Assembly: GCA_003550305.1 (NCBI GenBank)
Contig: QKYT01001380.1
Span: 1-13,797, forward strand
Origin: Glomus cerebriforme
Taxonomy: Eukaryota; Glomeromycota; Glomeromycetes; Glomerales; Glomeraceae
Direction of reading: 5' to 3'
Length of the DNA: 13,797 nucleotides
Shown here: positions 1 to 8,203 of the stretch, piece after piece
Layout: the number at the start of each line of letters is the position of its first letter
Numbering within the stretch: position 1 is the stretch's first letter
Program-made: the position numbers and the translations under genes
The notes under the pieces: model-generated
The model's database searches: none
Told to the model about the DNA's origin: nothing
The model's input: only the letters and a program-made list of their open reading frames with translations

Positions 1-270
1 GATGTCGAATATACATCGACATCAAAGTTTAACAAATTTATATCAATATGATATGGAATCTACATATTTACTATATCATATTAATATTATGTAATTTTTA
101 TTTTTTTATGTTTAACTGATCAAAATCATTGATATCGAATCTATATTGTAATAGATGTTATTATGATATTATGGCGATATCGAATTTATATTTTTATAAT
201 ATTGTAACAAAAAGAATATCGAATTCACATAGAATTGATATGAATTCTACATATCTATAATGTCAAATTA
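1..270. repeat. Degenerate GATATCGAATCTACATAT motif cluster
   Basis: At least six variants of an 18-base word (consensus GATATCGAATCTACATAT) lie near 1, 50, 131, 176, 213 and 237, at irregular spacing. Positions 1-23 form a perfect hairpin, GATGTCGA/TCGACATC, around a 7-base loop. No frame here continues the transposase exon that starts at 326, so the zone is either a long intron or a repeat inserted into that gene. The left boundary is outside the window. Confidence 0.5.
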
Positions 271-325
271 ATATCGCTTGAATTTTCAAAGTTTCTGTAA
301 AGTAAAACTTGATAAAATTTTGCAG

Positions 326-683
326 AAATCTGAACATATATGAAGCTTGTATACCTGATTATTTGCATCAAAATGATCTTGAACTCTTTAAGTATCAATT
401 AAAATTTACACAAGAAATTTTAAAGAAAGTAAAAGGAATAGATTTGCTAAAAGTTTTCAATGATCATCTTCATATGATTTTTTGCTTTTCTGGTCCCAAA
501 CTGATAAATAAATTAGATTATTTAAAAGTAGTTACTATATTAGATTATAAACATATAATAAAAATTGTACTTTTTACTCTAGATAATATCTTTGATAAAT
601 GGAACAAAGTAACTTGTGATGAACTTTATGATATTTATTCAAAGTTTAGTAAAATATATCTGATGAGCAGAAAAGAATTGTAG
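326..683 (+). pseudogene. Plavaka/KDZ-like transposase internal exon, degraded
   Basis: This is an open exon of about 119 codons. It contains PDYLHQNDLELFKYQ, then FSGPKLI, a hydrophobic stretch near IIKIVLFTLDNIFD, and DELYDIYSKFSKIYLMSRKE. This order resembles the middle-to-C-terminal part of fungal Plavaka-type (CACTA-like, DDE) transposases, where a PDxxH motif is followed by a transposase helical region. The exon probably starts after the acceptor TTTTGCAG ending at 325; an ATG-free open frame reaches back only to a TTG at 309, so that is not a start. TAG at 681-683 interrupts it, yet the same frame continues with TESDIKKFK before a second stop at 714-716, suggesting a premature stop in a decaying copy. 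No upstream coding exon is visible. The family call comes from remembered motif layout, not from a search. Confidence 0.6.
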
Positions 684-873
684 ACAGAAAGTGATATAAA
701 AAAATTCAAAGTAATTTAATTATATTTAATTGAAAATTATAAAAATTTAACTGAAATATTACCAAATTATATTAACATAAATTAATTATTAATTAGTCTA
801 CTGACTTTAAGAGAATATTTTCTTCATTATCATTAACAGAATATGATTTTTCAAAATTATACAATTGGCAGTA
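684..873. other. AT-rich spacer, no gene
   Basis: The first 33 bases continue the transposase frame past its stop. The rest is AT-rich sequence with no open frame, leading to the TA dinucleotide (872-873) that flanks the next element. Confidence 0.5.
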
Positions 874-2001
874 GAGGTATGCTCCGGTGAAATCTGTTCA
901 ATCCGTCATCCGTTTTTGAATGGATTGGATAATCCAGATTAAGGAATGAACGGATTTCAGATAATCTGGATGGATCCGTTGGATAACACCAGATTGATTA
1001 GATATTATACAGATGACCAGATTGATCAGATTGATCAGATAATCTGGTTAAATCTGGTATTTTTTTTATTTTTTTGGTTTTTTTTTTATTTTAATAATAC
1101 ATAAAAATGTTTATTAACATTCTTTTTTATTCTTTTTTATAGAAACAAACTCTTTGGCTCAGCTCCTGAAGGTAATTGAGGGGAGGAGGTATTAAACTTT
1201 AATACAAGAACATTGCTAACATTCTTTTTTTTTCTTTTTTATAGGAACGAACTCTTCAGCTTGGCTTCTGAAAGTAATTGAAGGGGAGGGTGGTTATTAA
1301 ACTTTAATACAAGAACGTTACTAACGTTCTTTTTTTTTCTTTTTTATAGAAATGAATTCTTCGGCCCGATTCCTGGAGGTAACTGAAGGGGGGTGATTAT
1401 TAAATTAATACAAGAACATTGCTAATGTTCTTTTTTTTTCTTTTTTTTAGGAACGAACACTTCGACTCGACTCCTGGAGGTAATTGAAGGGGGTGGTTAT
1501 TAAACTTTAATATAAGAACATTGCTAACGTTCTTTTTTTTTGTAGGAACAAATACTTCGGCTCAGCTCCTGAAGGTAAATAGGGTAAAAGGGAGCAGAGA
1601 GGGAGGTGTTTTTTTATTTTATTATACAAGAACATTTATTAATGTTCATTTTTTTTCTTTTTGTAAGAACGAACTCTTCGCTCAGCTCCTGGAGGTAAAT
1701 GGGATAAAGGGAGATAGGGAGGTAGTTTTTTTTATTATAATTCAATACAAAAACGTTACTAACATTCTTTTTTTTTCTTTTTGTAGGAAGGACTCTTCCA
1801 CCTTCAATTACAGTATATAAAGTTTTATAAAAAAATCTGGTGGATCTGGTGAATCCGATGATATAAATGGATCATTGAATTGACCGGATATCTGTTGAAC
1901 CATCCGGTCAATCCAGTGATACAAATGGATCAATCTGAATCTAATCAATTTTTGGATGGATGACTGAATATCCGGATTGACCAGATTTCAAAGCATACCT
2001 C
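874..2001 (+). mobile_element. TA-flanked TIR element carrying an intron-like tandem array
   Basis: The left end reads GAGGTATGCT and the right end AGCATACCTC; both are flanked by TA (872-873, 2002-2003), as expected of a TA-targeting (Tc1/mariner-like) insertion. The inverted similarity continues inward: after a 3-base difference both ends share GAAATCTG, TCAATCCG and TCATCC, so the imperfect terminal inverted repeat spans about 50-80 bp. The arms (about 874-1062 and 1828-2001) are full of CAGATT, AATCTGG and ATCCGG words, including a triplication of GATCAGATT near 1022-1040. The core is the array annotated separately. At 1128 bp with no transposase it is non-autonomous. Strand is given from the GT-AG polarity of the core. 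Confidence 0.75.
1131..1812 (+). repeat. Tandem array of pseudo-introns and 29-nt exon-like blocks
   Basis: Repeat units of 95-122 bp each comprise GTAA (5' splice-site-like), a G-rich then AT-rich spacer, a branch-point-like CTAAC, a long T/C tract, AG, and a conserved block starting GAACGAACTCTTCGG and ending CTCCTGGAG. Exon-like blocks lie at 1143-1171, 1245-1273, 1350-1378, 1451-1479 and 1546-1574 (all exactly 29 nt), 1668-1694 (27 nt) and a partial one from 1787. Intervening pseudo-introns are 73, 76, 72, 66, 93 and 92 nt. CTAAC or CTAAT lies about 20-25 nt before the AG in five of the six. Joined blocks do not give a sustained reading frame (TGA occurs in one frame in several), so a peptide product is unlikely. 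Confidence 0.8.
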
Positions 2002-2313
2002 TAAGTAAATTAACATGCATTTTGCATCTTTATTTATAGTTCTATTAATAAAATTAAACTCAATTAAGTTAGAAATCAGTAAAATAAATCAAAGTTAAAT
2101 ATCAAACCAACACCGTTGATATTAATTATAGTTTAAAGTATCAAACAAAAATACATAAAACAAAATACTTAATTCAATAAACTTTATAACAATTTTTATC
2201 AACAAAATAAAAAAAAAGAAAGAAAACGTATTGCAGTGATATCTTAGATGAATATAATACTCTAAGTTCTTTAACATCTAATCCACTTTCACCAAAAGGT
2301 GACGAATTTCTGA

Positions 2314-2508
2314 TATTTACGATCAGAAAATCAAGAGCTTCAATGTTTTTGCAACAAGTGTAAAGGAAAAATGGTTAATTCATATACAAAAGCTGCATAT
2401 GAACAAATGCCTTTTTTAGAATCGCATCCCAAACAATTGACACCTTTACTTGCTAATAAGACTCCAATGTCACAAGTGTTAGTAGAACTGCTTAATTTGA
2501 TGATGTAA
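2314..2508 (+). pseudogene. Transposase N-terminal remnant with CxCxxC motif
   Basis: A stop-free stretch of 64 codons runs from just after TGA (2311-2313) to TAA (2506-2508). It includes CFCNKCKGKMVNSYTKAAYE, a CxCxxC cysteine cluster followed by a K/R-rich segment. The same cysteine spacing opens the transposase gene at 13219, and this layout is typical of the N-terminus of Plavaka/KDZ-like transposases in these fungi (recollection, not a search). No ATG start is in place; the frame may begin after the AG at 2325-2326. The stop falls inside a 30-bp duplication. I read it as a fragment of an old copy. It is too short for function and could be a chance frame, though the cysteine motif argues against that. 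Confidence 0.45.
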
Positions 2509-2550
2509 ATCAATACACAGCTTGATTTAACGATGTCAATCGATACACAT
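2491..2550. repeat. Imperfect 30-bp tandem duplication
   Basis: Positions 2491-2520 and 2521-2550 align without gaps with 24 of 30 identities. The first copy holds the TAA that ends the CxCxxC open frame. Confidence 0.7.
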
Positions 2551-3629
2551 TCTCATATTTACAAGTTAATGTTATTATAACAATTCGAATATTGGATATT
2601 TAATATTATATTAGAAGTGAACAATATGTTGTGTTATTATTTTATAGTGTTGAATATATAATAAAAAAGTATGTAATTCAGCTATCATTTTTTGTATTTT
2701 GTTTAAAAAAAGGGTGATAATTTGACCATTAATTATAAAGTCGAATATAATTTTAATTTTAATAAAAAATTAGTTTGCAATTCGGCCATCATTCTGCATG
2801 ATCGAATATAGGTCAAACTGTGCATCATTACTAATTTAGGTCAAATTTTTTTAAAATTAGCCGAATTTAGGCCAAATTTTATAAAAGTCGATTTTACAAA
2901 TTATTACAAATCAGATTGCTAATTTTGTTTAAATAATCACTTAATAAAATAATTATAAATTAGACAATCCAATTACTTATATTGTATTTAATCAGATATG
3001 TGCCTTATTGATCACCAATTTTTGTTTAATCTGATATATATACTATGTTAACTAATTATTTTAATAGTTATCAATCAGACATATGCTTGATTGAACAGCA
3101 TTCTACTTGTGCAAAGCTAAAAATAACAAAAAGATCATAAAATAATCTTTTTTTTTATTAACATATGAGTGGCATAGCAGCTATTTAAAAGACTTGATAA
3201 TAAATTCAAATACATCACAGATTTAACTCTATTTATTTTTAATTATTTTGACCATGAATTATTTGTAGATGATCAAAAATATAATACCCTCATTTATTAC
3301 ATACTCTATTCAGTCCATAAGAGTTTATTATTTAATATGCTTATTTAAATCATATGTTTTAAGCATTTTTCCTTTCAAATAATAGATAAATTTACTATAT
3401 TTCTCATCTAAGTATTCTACCAGATAATTACTTACTTTCTCAATAACAACCATAACCAGTAGAATTTTTTACTTAATAATTTAATCACAGGATTTACCAT
3501 TTCATTGGTCAGATTGAAATAGATAAATTTAACCATCCAATCAAAAACTCTACCATACAATTCTCTTATGTTTTATAATAATGATTATCAGGTATAAAAG
3601 ATTATATTTATAAAAGAAAAATAATAGGT
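2551..3629. other. Gene-free AT-rich stretch with small old repeats
   Basis: No convincing coding frame was found on either strand. Around 2741-2890 variants of TCGAATATA and TTTAGGTCAAATTT recur, including an imperfect palindrome near 2780-2808. The 22-base words at 2990-3011 and 3073-3094 match at 18 positions (AATCAGA...ATTGA). These look like decayed repeats. Confidence 0.4.
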
Positions 3630-3643
3630 AATATAGTATTATA

Positions 3644-4028
3644 ATTTTCTGAAGATTGGTACTAGTACTGGTCTCTATAAATTCATTAATATTTCATACT
3701 ATTTAAAGATTCAATGAGCTTGTAAGGAGATTCAGGTGGATTGGATGAAGGGTATTACATTTGATAGAAAGATTCAGGAGGACTGATTGAAGGGATTATT
3801 TTTGGTTTCTAGTATTGGAATATGAGGGAGATTTAGAGTATAAATTATCTAAAGAGGCTCAGCAATATGATTTCACTCTGAAGATCTGTATAGTATAAGT
3901 ATGACAAGTTAAATATTTCTGCTTCCAAAGTGGAAAAAGAAGGCTTATTTGTGATGTATTAATGAATATCTTGTAAAAAGTTTTTCTTCATTTAATAAAC
4001 TACACAATCAACTTGTCTTTAAAAAAAA
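3644..4028 (+). mobile_element. SINE-like retroelement with A-tail and near-perfect TSD
   Basis: The block ends in ACTTGTCTTT followed by a run of A, the same terminus as the retrocopy at 8642. It is bracketed by AATATAGTATTATA (3630-3643) and AATATAATATTATA (4029-4042), which differ at one base, as expected of an aged target-site duplication. An internal repeat of about 42 bp starts at 3729 and 3772 (GATTCAGG...GAAGGG). The 3' half, from ATGACAAGTT (3900) to the tail, recurs in diverged form at 4273-4380. I could not find clear tRNA A and B boxes, so the class (SINE or 5'-truncated LINE tail) is inferred from tail, duplication and copy number. Confidence 0.5.
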
Positions 4029-4267
4029 AATATAATATTATAGTTAGTAATAAAATTTTCAAAATTTCTAAATATATCATAGATAGTATATACAATAGTA
4101 TTTTATATAAAAAGTTAGATTTAGGTTTAGATTTAGATTGTAATAATAGTGCTAGCTAGCAATTTATATTATAGATTAGTTAATCATTTCAATAGATTAC
4201 AGATATAAGGTTAAGGAATAGTTGATGAAACATAAGGTAATAAGATCCATCTTTACAAATTACTATT

Positions 4268-4400
4268 CTGTATGACAAGTTATGCTTTTCTTTTACAAGA
4301 AAGTATATTTGTGATTTATTATATGTAATTGTTATTTAGATACTAATTACAATAAAATACAATTAATTTGTTAAAAATAAAAATAAAAATAAATTAATAA
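4268..4400 (+). mobile_element. Diverged 3' half of the same SINE-like family
   Basis: It shares TATGACAAGTTA, TATTTGTGATTTATTA and a downstream AATAAAATACAAT...TTTGTT with the 3' half of the copy at 3644-4028, and ends in an AAAAATA-type tail. It is clearly older than that copy. Whether the sequence at about 4100-4267 is the matching 5' half could not be settled by eye. Confidence 0.45.
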
Positions 4401-4519
4401 AAGTATAATATTTGGATTTTTTCTAGCAACACTTTTGTAATTATCATAACAGTAATAGCACCATTATTTAATTTATTGGTTTTTTTTTAATACCATCTAA
4501 TTGGTTTTAAATAATCATA

Positions 4520-4740
4520 TTAAATATAACTGAAACCCATCTTTTTAAACCCTTTAATCAATTTACATATTCTTTTAGTTTTAAATCCTTTACTTTTTGG
4601 CATTATATTATTATTCTCCACTTCTTTCTATGTATAACCAATATCATTTGTTGCATTCAGGATGGAGTCAAGCACATTGTCAATATCACTGTTGCTTACA
4701 ACTATTAACTTCATTATTTTCTTCATCAATATCAAAAAAA
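4520..4740 (-). pseudogene. Possible minus-strand coding remnant, unknown
   Basis: Reading the minus strand from about 4740, one frame gives DIDEENNEVNSCKQQ and then stops. A +1 shift at 4690 gives SDIDNVLDSILNATNDIGYT, an in-frame TAG, then KEVENNNIMPKSKG and a Lys-rich tail ending at TAA (4522-4520). An acidic then basic composition with one shift and one stop suggests a decayed gene end. No family is recognised, and chance open sequence in AT-rich DNA remains possible. Confidence 0.2.
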
Positions 4741-4889
4741 TGAATTGATATCAGGAGGTATTGATATAGTACTATAAAAGAAAGTTTCAATTATCACTTA
4801 ACAAAATGTTAACATAAAATCAAAATGATAAAGGTAATATTTTGTTTGTAAGGTAAAAGATTCTTTTATTTTAATTTTTAAGGGAGTTT
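4741..4889. other. AT-rich spacer, nothing identified
   Basis: No open frame or repeat that I can support; it ends where base composition changes sharply at about 4890. Confidence 0.4.
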
Positions 4890-5150
4890 ATAATAGTCAA
4901 TCGTGTGACGCGCCACAGGATGGGCGACGTGTGAGGTGAGCTGATTGACACGTAATCGATAGTGACCAATCAGAAATTGAAACCGCAATCAACCAATCGG
5001 AGCCTGGGGTGTAAATTAGTAAGTGCTAGTCGACTAGTCGAATATAGCCGTTATATATAATAATTTTATATAAAAAAAATTAAAATTAAGTTTGGGCAAG
5101 TTTCGGACATTAAATAATTTAAAGTATGGGCCAAGTTTCGGAATTTGATC
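4890..5150. other. GC-richer island with CCAAT-type motifs, possible repeat
   Basis: Positions 4896-5010 are far richer in G and C than the surroundings and carry several CG dinucleotides (GTGACGCGCCAC, GGGCGACGTG). CCAATC occurs at 4967 and 4994, GTCAATC at 4897, and its reverse complement GATTGAC at about 4943, so the last two can pair. A perfect 12-base palindrome, CTAGTCGACTAG, lies near 5028-5039. Further right, the word GGGC(C)AAGTTTCGGA appears twice (about 5094 and 5132). It may be a short transposon or a promoter-like block. It lies downstream of the DEK-like gene, so it is not that gene's promoter. Confidence 0.4.
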
Positions 5151-5557
5151 TTAAATTTTGCCAATCACAAAAGCAATACCTCCATTCAATTATACTGTAT
5201 CCATTATTTACAAAATCTAATAAATACCTACCTAATCTATATATTATGTGGGTCAAAATCACATGATCGAAATTTTGTGCTTAATGATTTAATGATTCAA
5301 CTTCGGATTCATCAGTGGTAACAAATAGCAAACTTTTTATTTTATTAAATATACTGTCTATTGCTACCTTTTTATATTTTTATATTCGTGCTTCACTATA
5401 TTACTATCTTTTTTTTACAATGGGTTTTTTTTTAAAAAAAACTTTCTACTACTATCTTAGGTAACCATAGAAACTAACATCATAGACAAAAAGTTAATTA
5501 TTTAGGCTCTTCTTCCCTTCAGCTTCTGCACCTCAGTTTCGCAAGGATTGTGCCGGC
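5151..5557. other. 3' flank of the DEK-like gene
   Basis: No independent gene is seen. It should hold the 3' UTR of the minus-strand gene. T-rich runs occur at 5411-5440. Confidence 0.4.
5336..5346 (-). terminator. Candidate poly(A) signal of the DEK-like gene
   Basis: On the minus strand this reads as two overlapping AATAAA hexamers about 210 nt after the stop codon. Such hexamers are common by chance in sequence this AT-rich, so the call is weak. Confidence 0.25.
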
Positions 5558-7342
5558 TCAAGAAACAGACTTATCAAGGTCTACTTCCATGGCATTATCT
5601 TCTTCGGTGTCAGCATCTTCGTTGTCACCTGGTGGATCACTAAAATCCGAATTCGAGTCCACGATATCTGTATCTTTTGGCTGCTCGTCTTTTTGTTTTT
5701 CAACTTCACCTTCATGCATGACGGGGTCTTCAAATTCTTCTTCAGAGAGGTCAGAATCTTCGACTATTTCTGGTTGTTTGGCCTTATTCTTATTCAATAC
5801 AAAAATAATGAAATAAACATGAAATATAAGTAAAAGATGAGCAATTAATTGCATTTAACTATTTGCGTTAAATAATACCTGTCTTTTTTGCTGAGGCTCG
5901 TTCTTATTTGCCTCCGCAGCCTTTTCGACGTATGACTTTTTATCATCTTCGGTCAAACCTTTCCATGCCTCAGCCAGAAGACTATCAACCTCTGCTCGAG
6001 TTTTGGAATGGTTTTCTGCTTTTTCCTTATATACTATCCTTTGTTCAGACTTGAATATATCTCTTGCTGTTTTTCTTCTAGTTATAGGAGTTTTTGCTTT
6101 AACAGCAGCAGATTTCTTCTTTTTGCCGCTTTTACCTTTTCCATTCTCTTCATTTGGAGCCGTCATATCGCGAGGATTTTTTAGGAAGTCATAAACGCGA
6201 TCAACAACTTTTTGCTTATCTCCCGATGATTTAAGACCAAAGAGATGACACATCTCTTTAAGCCCAGCGATTTTCCACTTTTCAAGCTTTTCTTTGAGTA
6301 CAATCTCGTCAAGTGGTGTTTGAATTTTGAATCCAGAGAAAGAACGAATATGATTTTTGATGTCGTGCTTTGAACCCATTCGACCATAGATAAGCTTGTG
6401 TAATCCTTTCAGGACATCATCACCTGTCTTCATTTTATCGATCGCACGTAACACGTGTGGGATCTGACTGAGCGGAAGTCCAGAACCTTGTGAAATTTCA
6501 ACCGGTTTCTTGTTACGAACTTTTTGTTCGGCTGCTTCCGAACCGTATGGTATAACAGGCCTAATACTTCTACGTGGCCTTTCAATTGAAGCAATTTTAG
6601 GTTTATCTGCTATTTGCCTTCGTCGCTTGGTAGTGATATCTCCATTAAAAGAATATTCGGCGACTTCAGCTTCGTTGTTATTCTCCTGTTCGTCACTCTG
6701 AGGCGGAGGCATCTCTGACGCAAAATCTTGCGAGAATGCTATGGTATCAGCTACCAATTTATATCTTTTCTCCCCAATCGTAACACTAGCACGTTTTGAA
6801 ACTTCGGACTTTTCTTTAGCCCGAAAAGTCACAGCAGATATATATGGTTCTGTCTTTCGCTTCTTGGAGGTCCTACTAGTCGCGCTTGTTTCATTAGTAC
6901 TTCCTAAAGCTTGAATTTCAGGAATAATCGATTGCTTTATGGGTGCTTGTCTTCGTTTCTTTTCTGAGGTTATTTTTCCGGAATCTTTTTTATTAACCGT
7001 GTCCTCATCATTATATTTTTTCTCTCGGCATGCTGTGATCGCTATCTTTGGTTTAGACGAAATGGAACTTTCAAATATAATGACGGATGCTTGTCCATCA
7101 TCTTGAGCTTGTTGTATAAAATTAATACCAATAGGAGAGGACTTTTGCCTTTCTGTAGTATTACTACTTTCCGTAGATGTATTGCCATTCATTTTATTTA
7201 CTTTGGTGTCTTGGGCATTGTCAGCTGTTATTTCTGTAGCAGCAATAAGTTCTTGCCAGTGACTTTCCATTGCAGAAGTATTCTCTGTGGTGTCGTTAGT
7301 GATATTAGCAACTCGGACGATCTCTTGGGTTTGGGAAGCCAT
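5558..7342 (-). CDS. DEK: DEK-like chromatin protein with SAP module and HMG box
   Basis: Two coding exons: 7342-5879 (488 codons) and 5782-5558 (74 codons plus TGA). They join in phase 0 across a 96-nt intron with donor CAG|GTATTA and acceptor AATAAG|GCC; an acceptor 6 nt earlier would add Asn-Lys. The N-terminal 280 residues are Ser/Thr/Lys-rich and low complexity, with nuclear-localisation-like clusters (KKRRQ near 128, KKRK at 160-163, KRRRQ at 239-243). Residues about 285-345 (LHKLIYGRMG, FSGFKI) match the DEK pseudo-SAP region. Residues 346-392 (LEKWKIAGLKEMCHLFGL...VVDRVYDFL) match a SAP helix-extended-helix. Residues 422-480 (ARDIFKSEQRIVYKEKAE...AEAWKGLTEDDKKSYVEKA) match an HMG box. 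The second exon is a Glu/Asp-rich acidic tail. DEK proteins bind structured DNA and histones in the nucleus; that role is inferred by family. Human DEK lacks an HMG box and ends in a DEK-C domain, not seen here. Start: first ATG, just after a 5' UTR intron. Confidence 0.88.
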
Positions 7343-7350
7343 TGAATCTT

Positions 7351-7422
7351 CTGTATATAAAGAAACGCAAAGTAAGAACGATATAGTTAATACCTATTTA
7401 AGAATTAGAGAAATGTACTTAC
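7351..7422 (-). other. 5' UTR intron of the DEK-like gene
   Basis: On the minus strand AAATTG|GTAAGT starts the intron at 7422 and TATATACAG ends it at 7351, eight bases before the ATG. At 72 nt it matches the size of other introns here, and it has a TATTAAC branch-point candidate. Transcription probably starts upstream of 7430, near the pyrimidine-rich sequence at 7460-7475. Confidence 0.65.
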
Positions 7423-7479
7423 CAATTTTATGAAAGATATCTTTGAAATTGTAAAGTTGCGAGGCAGAGAAATAACTAA

Positions 7480-7767
7480 ATTGTAAATAGAAAAAAAATA
7501 TTACTTTCTAGCAAAGTTACAAATGACAAACTATTTTTTCGTGAGGATTTGAGAAAGAATTTACAATCATTAAGAAGGTTTATAAATGGTTTATTGCGCT
7601 TCCGAAATAAGAAGCACTGGAAAAATAAAAAGTGAGAAATAAATATCATTAGTAAAGATAAAAAAGATTTTTCATTAAATTTTTGCGCGAGTAAACCTTT
7701 TAAGATTAGCAAGTATAAAATATACCTTTTAAAATTTCAATGTTTGAATCCAAAAGAGAGCTATTAG
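7480..7767 (+). other. Orphan open frame with one internal TGA
   Basis: The plus strand is open from 7480 to TAG at 7765-7767 (95 codons) apart from a single TGA at 7633-7635. It includes KLFFREDLRKNLQSLRRF and NGLLRFRNKKHWKNKK. A GTGAGA donor-like site at 7632 begins one base before the TGA, so an intron could remove it, but no clear acceptor restores the frame. The minus strand is also open here (7476-7712), so the stretch may simply be stop-poor. No family recognised, no ATG. It lies just upstream of the DEK-like gene, pointing away from it. Confidence 0.2.
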
Positions 7768-7933
7768 AAAATTACCTCTAATCTTGTACGAATGATTATT
7801 GGTCACACTAAACTGGATTCGACCTTTAAAGCAAACTATAAGCATAAAAAATTTACCTATAAATTTGGCAGAAAGTTTAGCAAGATCGCAAGATCTCAGT
7901 CCAGATTTGCAATGACTATATAGTACAATATTA
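7768..7933. other. Spacer, nothing identified
   Basis: AT-rich with one less AT-rich patch (7800-7830). Several GGTAA(A/T)-like words on the minus strand look like splice donors, but no exons can be assigned. Confidence 0.35.
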
Positions 7934-8160
7934 TTACATTGTTTCTATTTTTTCTTTGAAAAAAATATCTTGGATTTCTTTTTTACCTTTACCATCTTTT
8001 TTTTTGCCTTCACCATCTTTTTCTTTACCTTTACTACCTTTTTCTTCACCTCCATTACCTTTTTCATCATCTTTACTACCTTTATTACCTTTTCCATTAT
8101 CTTTATTTTGTTCACTTTTATAATTTTTATTATTTTTAATAAAATCATATTTCAAAATTT
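7934..8160 (-). repeat. Lys/Gly-rich low-complexity open frame
   Basis: Minus-strand frame made of imperfect repeats of AAAGATGGTGAAGG and GGTAGTAAAGGTAA type, translating as KGSKGKEKDGEGKKKDGKGKK-like sequence (roughly 8110-7980), followed by EIQDIFFKEKIETM and TAA. It may be the last exon of a small basic protein gene or an expanded short tandem repeat. An ATG-initiated frame of 89 codons starts at 8203, but a donor-like GTAAGT (8216-8211) and an AG (8174-8173) suggest that its first part could be intronic; the resulting 44 nt would be short for this genome. No domain recognised. Confidence 0.3.
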
Positions 8161-8203
8161 TTTTAAGAAAAACTAAACAATAAAAAATAGTATTATTTTG
8201 CAA

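Noticed and set aside
309..326. TTG-initiated start for the frame ending at 683
   Set aside because: Nuclear genes start at ATG, and the sequence TTTTGCAG at 318-325 is a better explanation as an intron end.
1521..1820. 99-codon open frame across the first array
   Set aside because: It translates repeat units, including poly-T tracts as polyphenylalanine; no conserved product is plausible.
874..2001. CRISPR-like reading of regularly spaced repeats
   Set aside because: The spacers are themselves repeated and low complexity, and the context is eukaryotic.
3655..3740. tRNA-type A and B promoter boxes in the SINE-like copy
   Set aside because: TGGTACTAGTACTGG only loosely resembles an A box, and no GGTTCGAATCC-like B box follows at the right distance.
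4114..4136. Telomere-like TTTAGG/TTTAGA run
   Set aside because: Only about three imperfect units lie inside AT-rich DNA; not a telomeric array.
5526..5584. Additional last intron of the DEK-like gene (GTAGAC...GTGCAG) giving a KLKGRRA end
   Set aside because: It is in frame and possible, but the donor is weak and the simple stop at 5558 needs no extra event.
5550..6701. Plus-strand frames opposite the DEK-like gene
   Set aside because: They are antisense shadows; coding signal, introns and domains are all on the minus strand.
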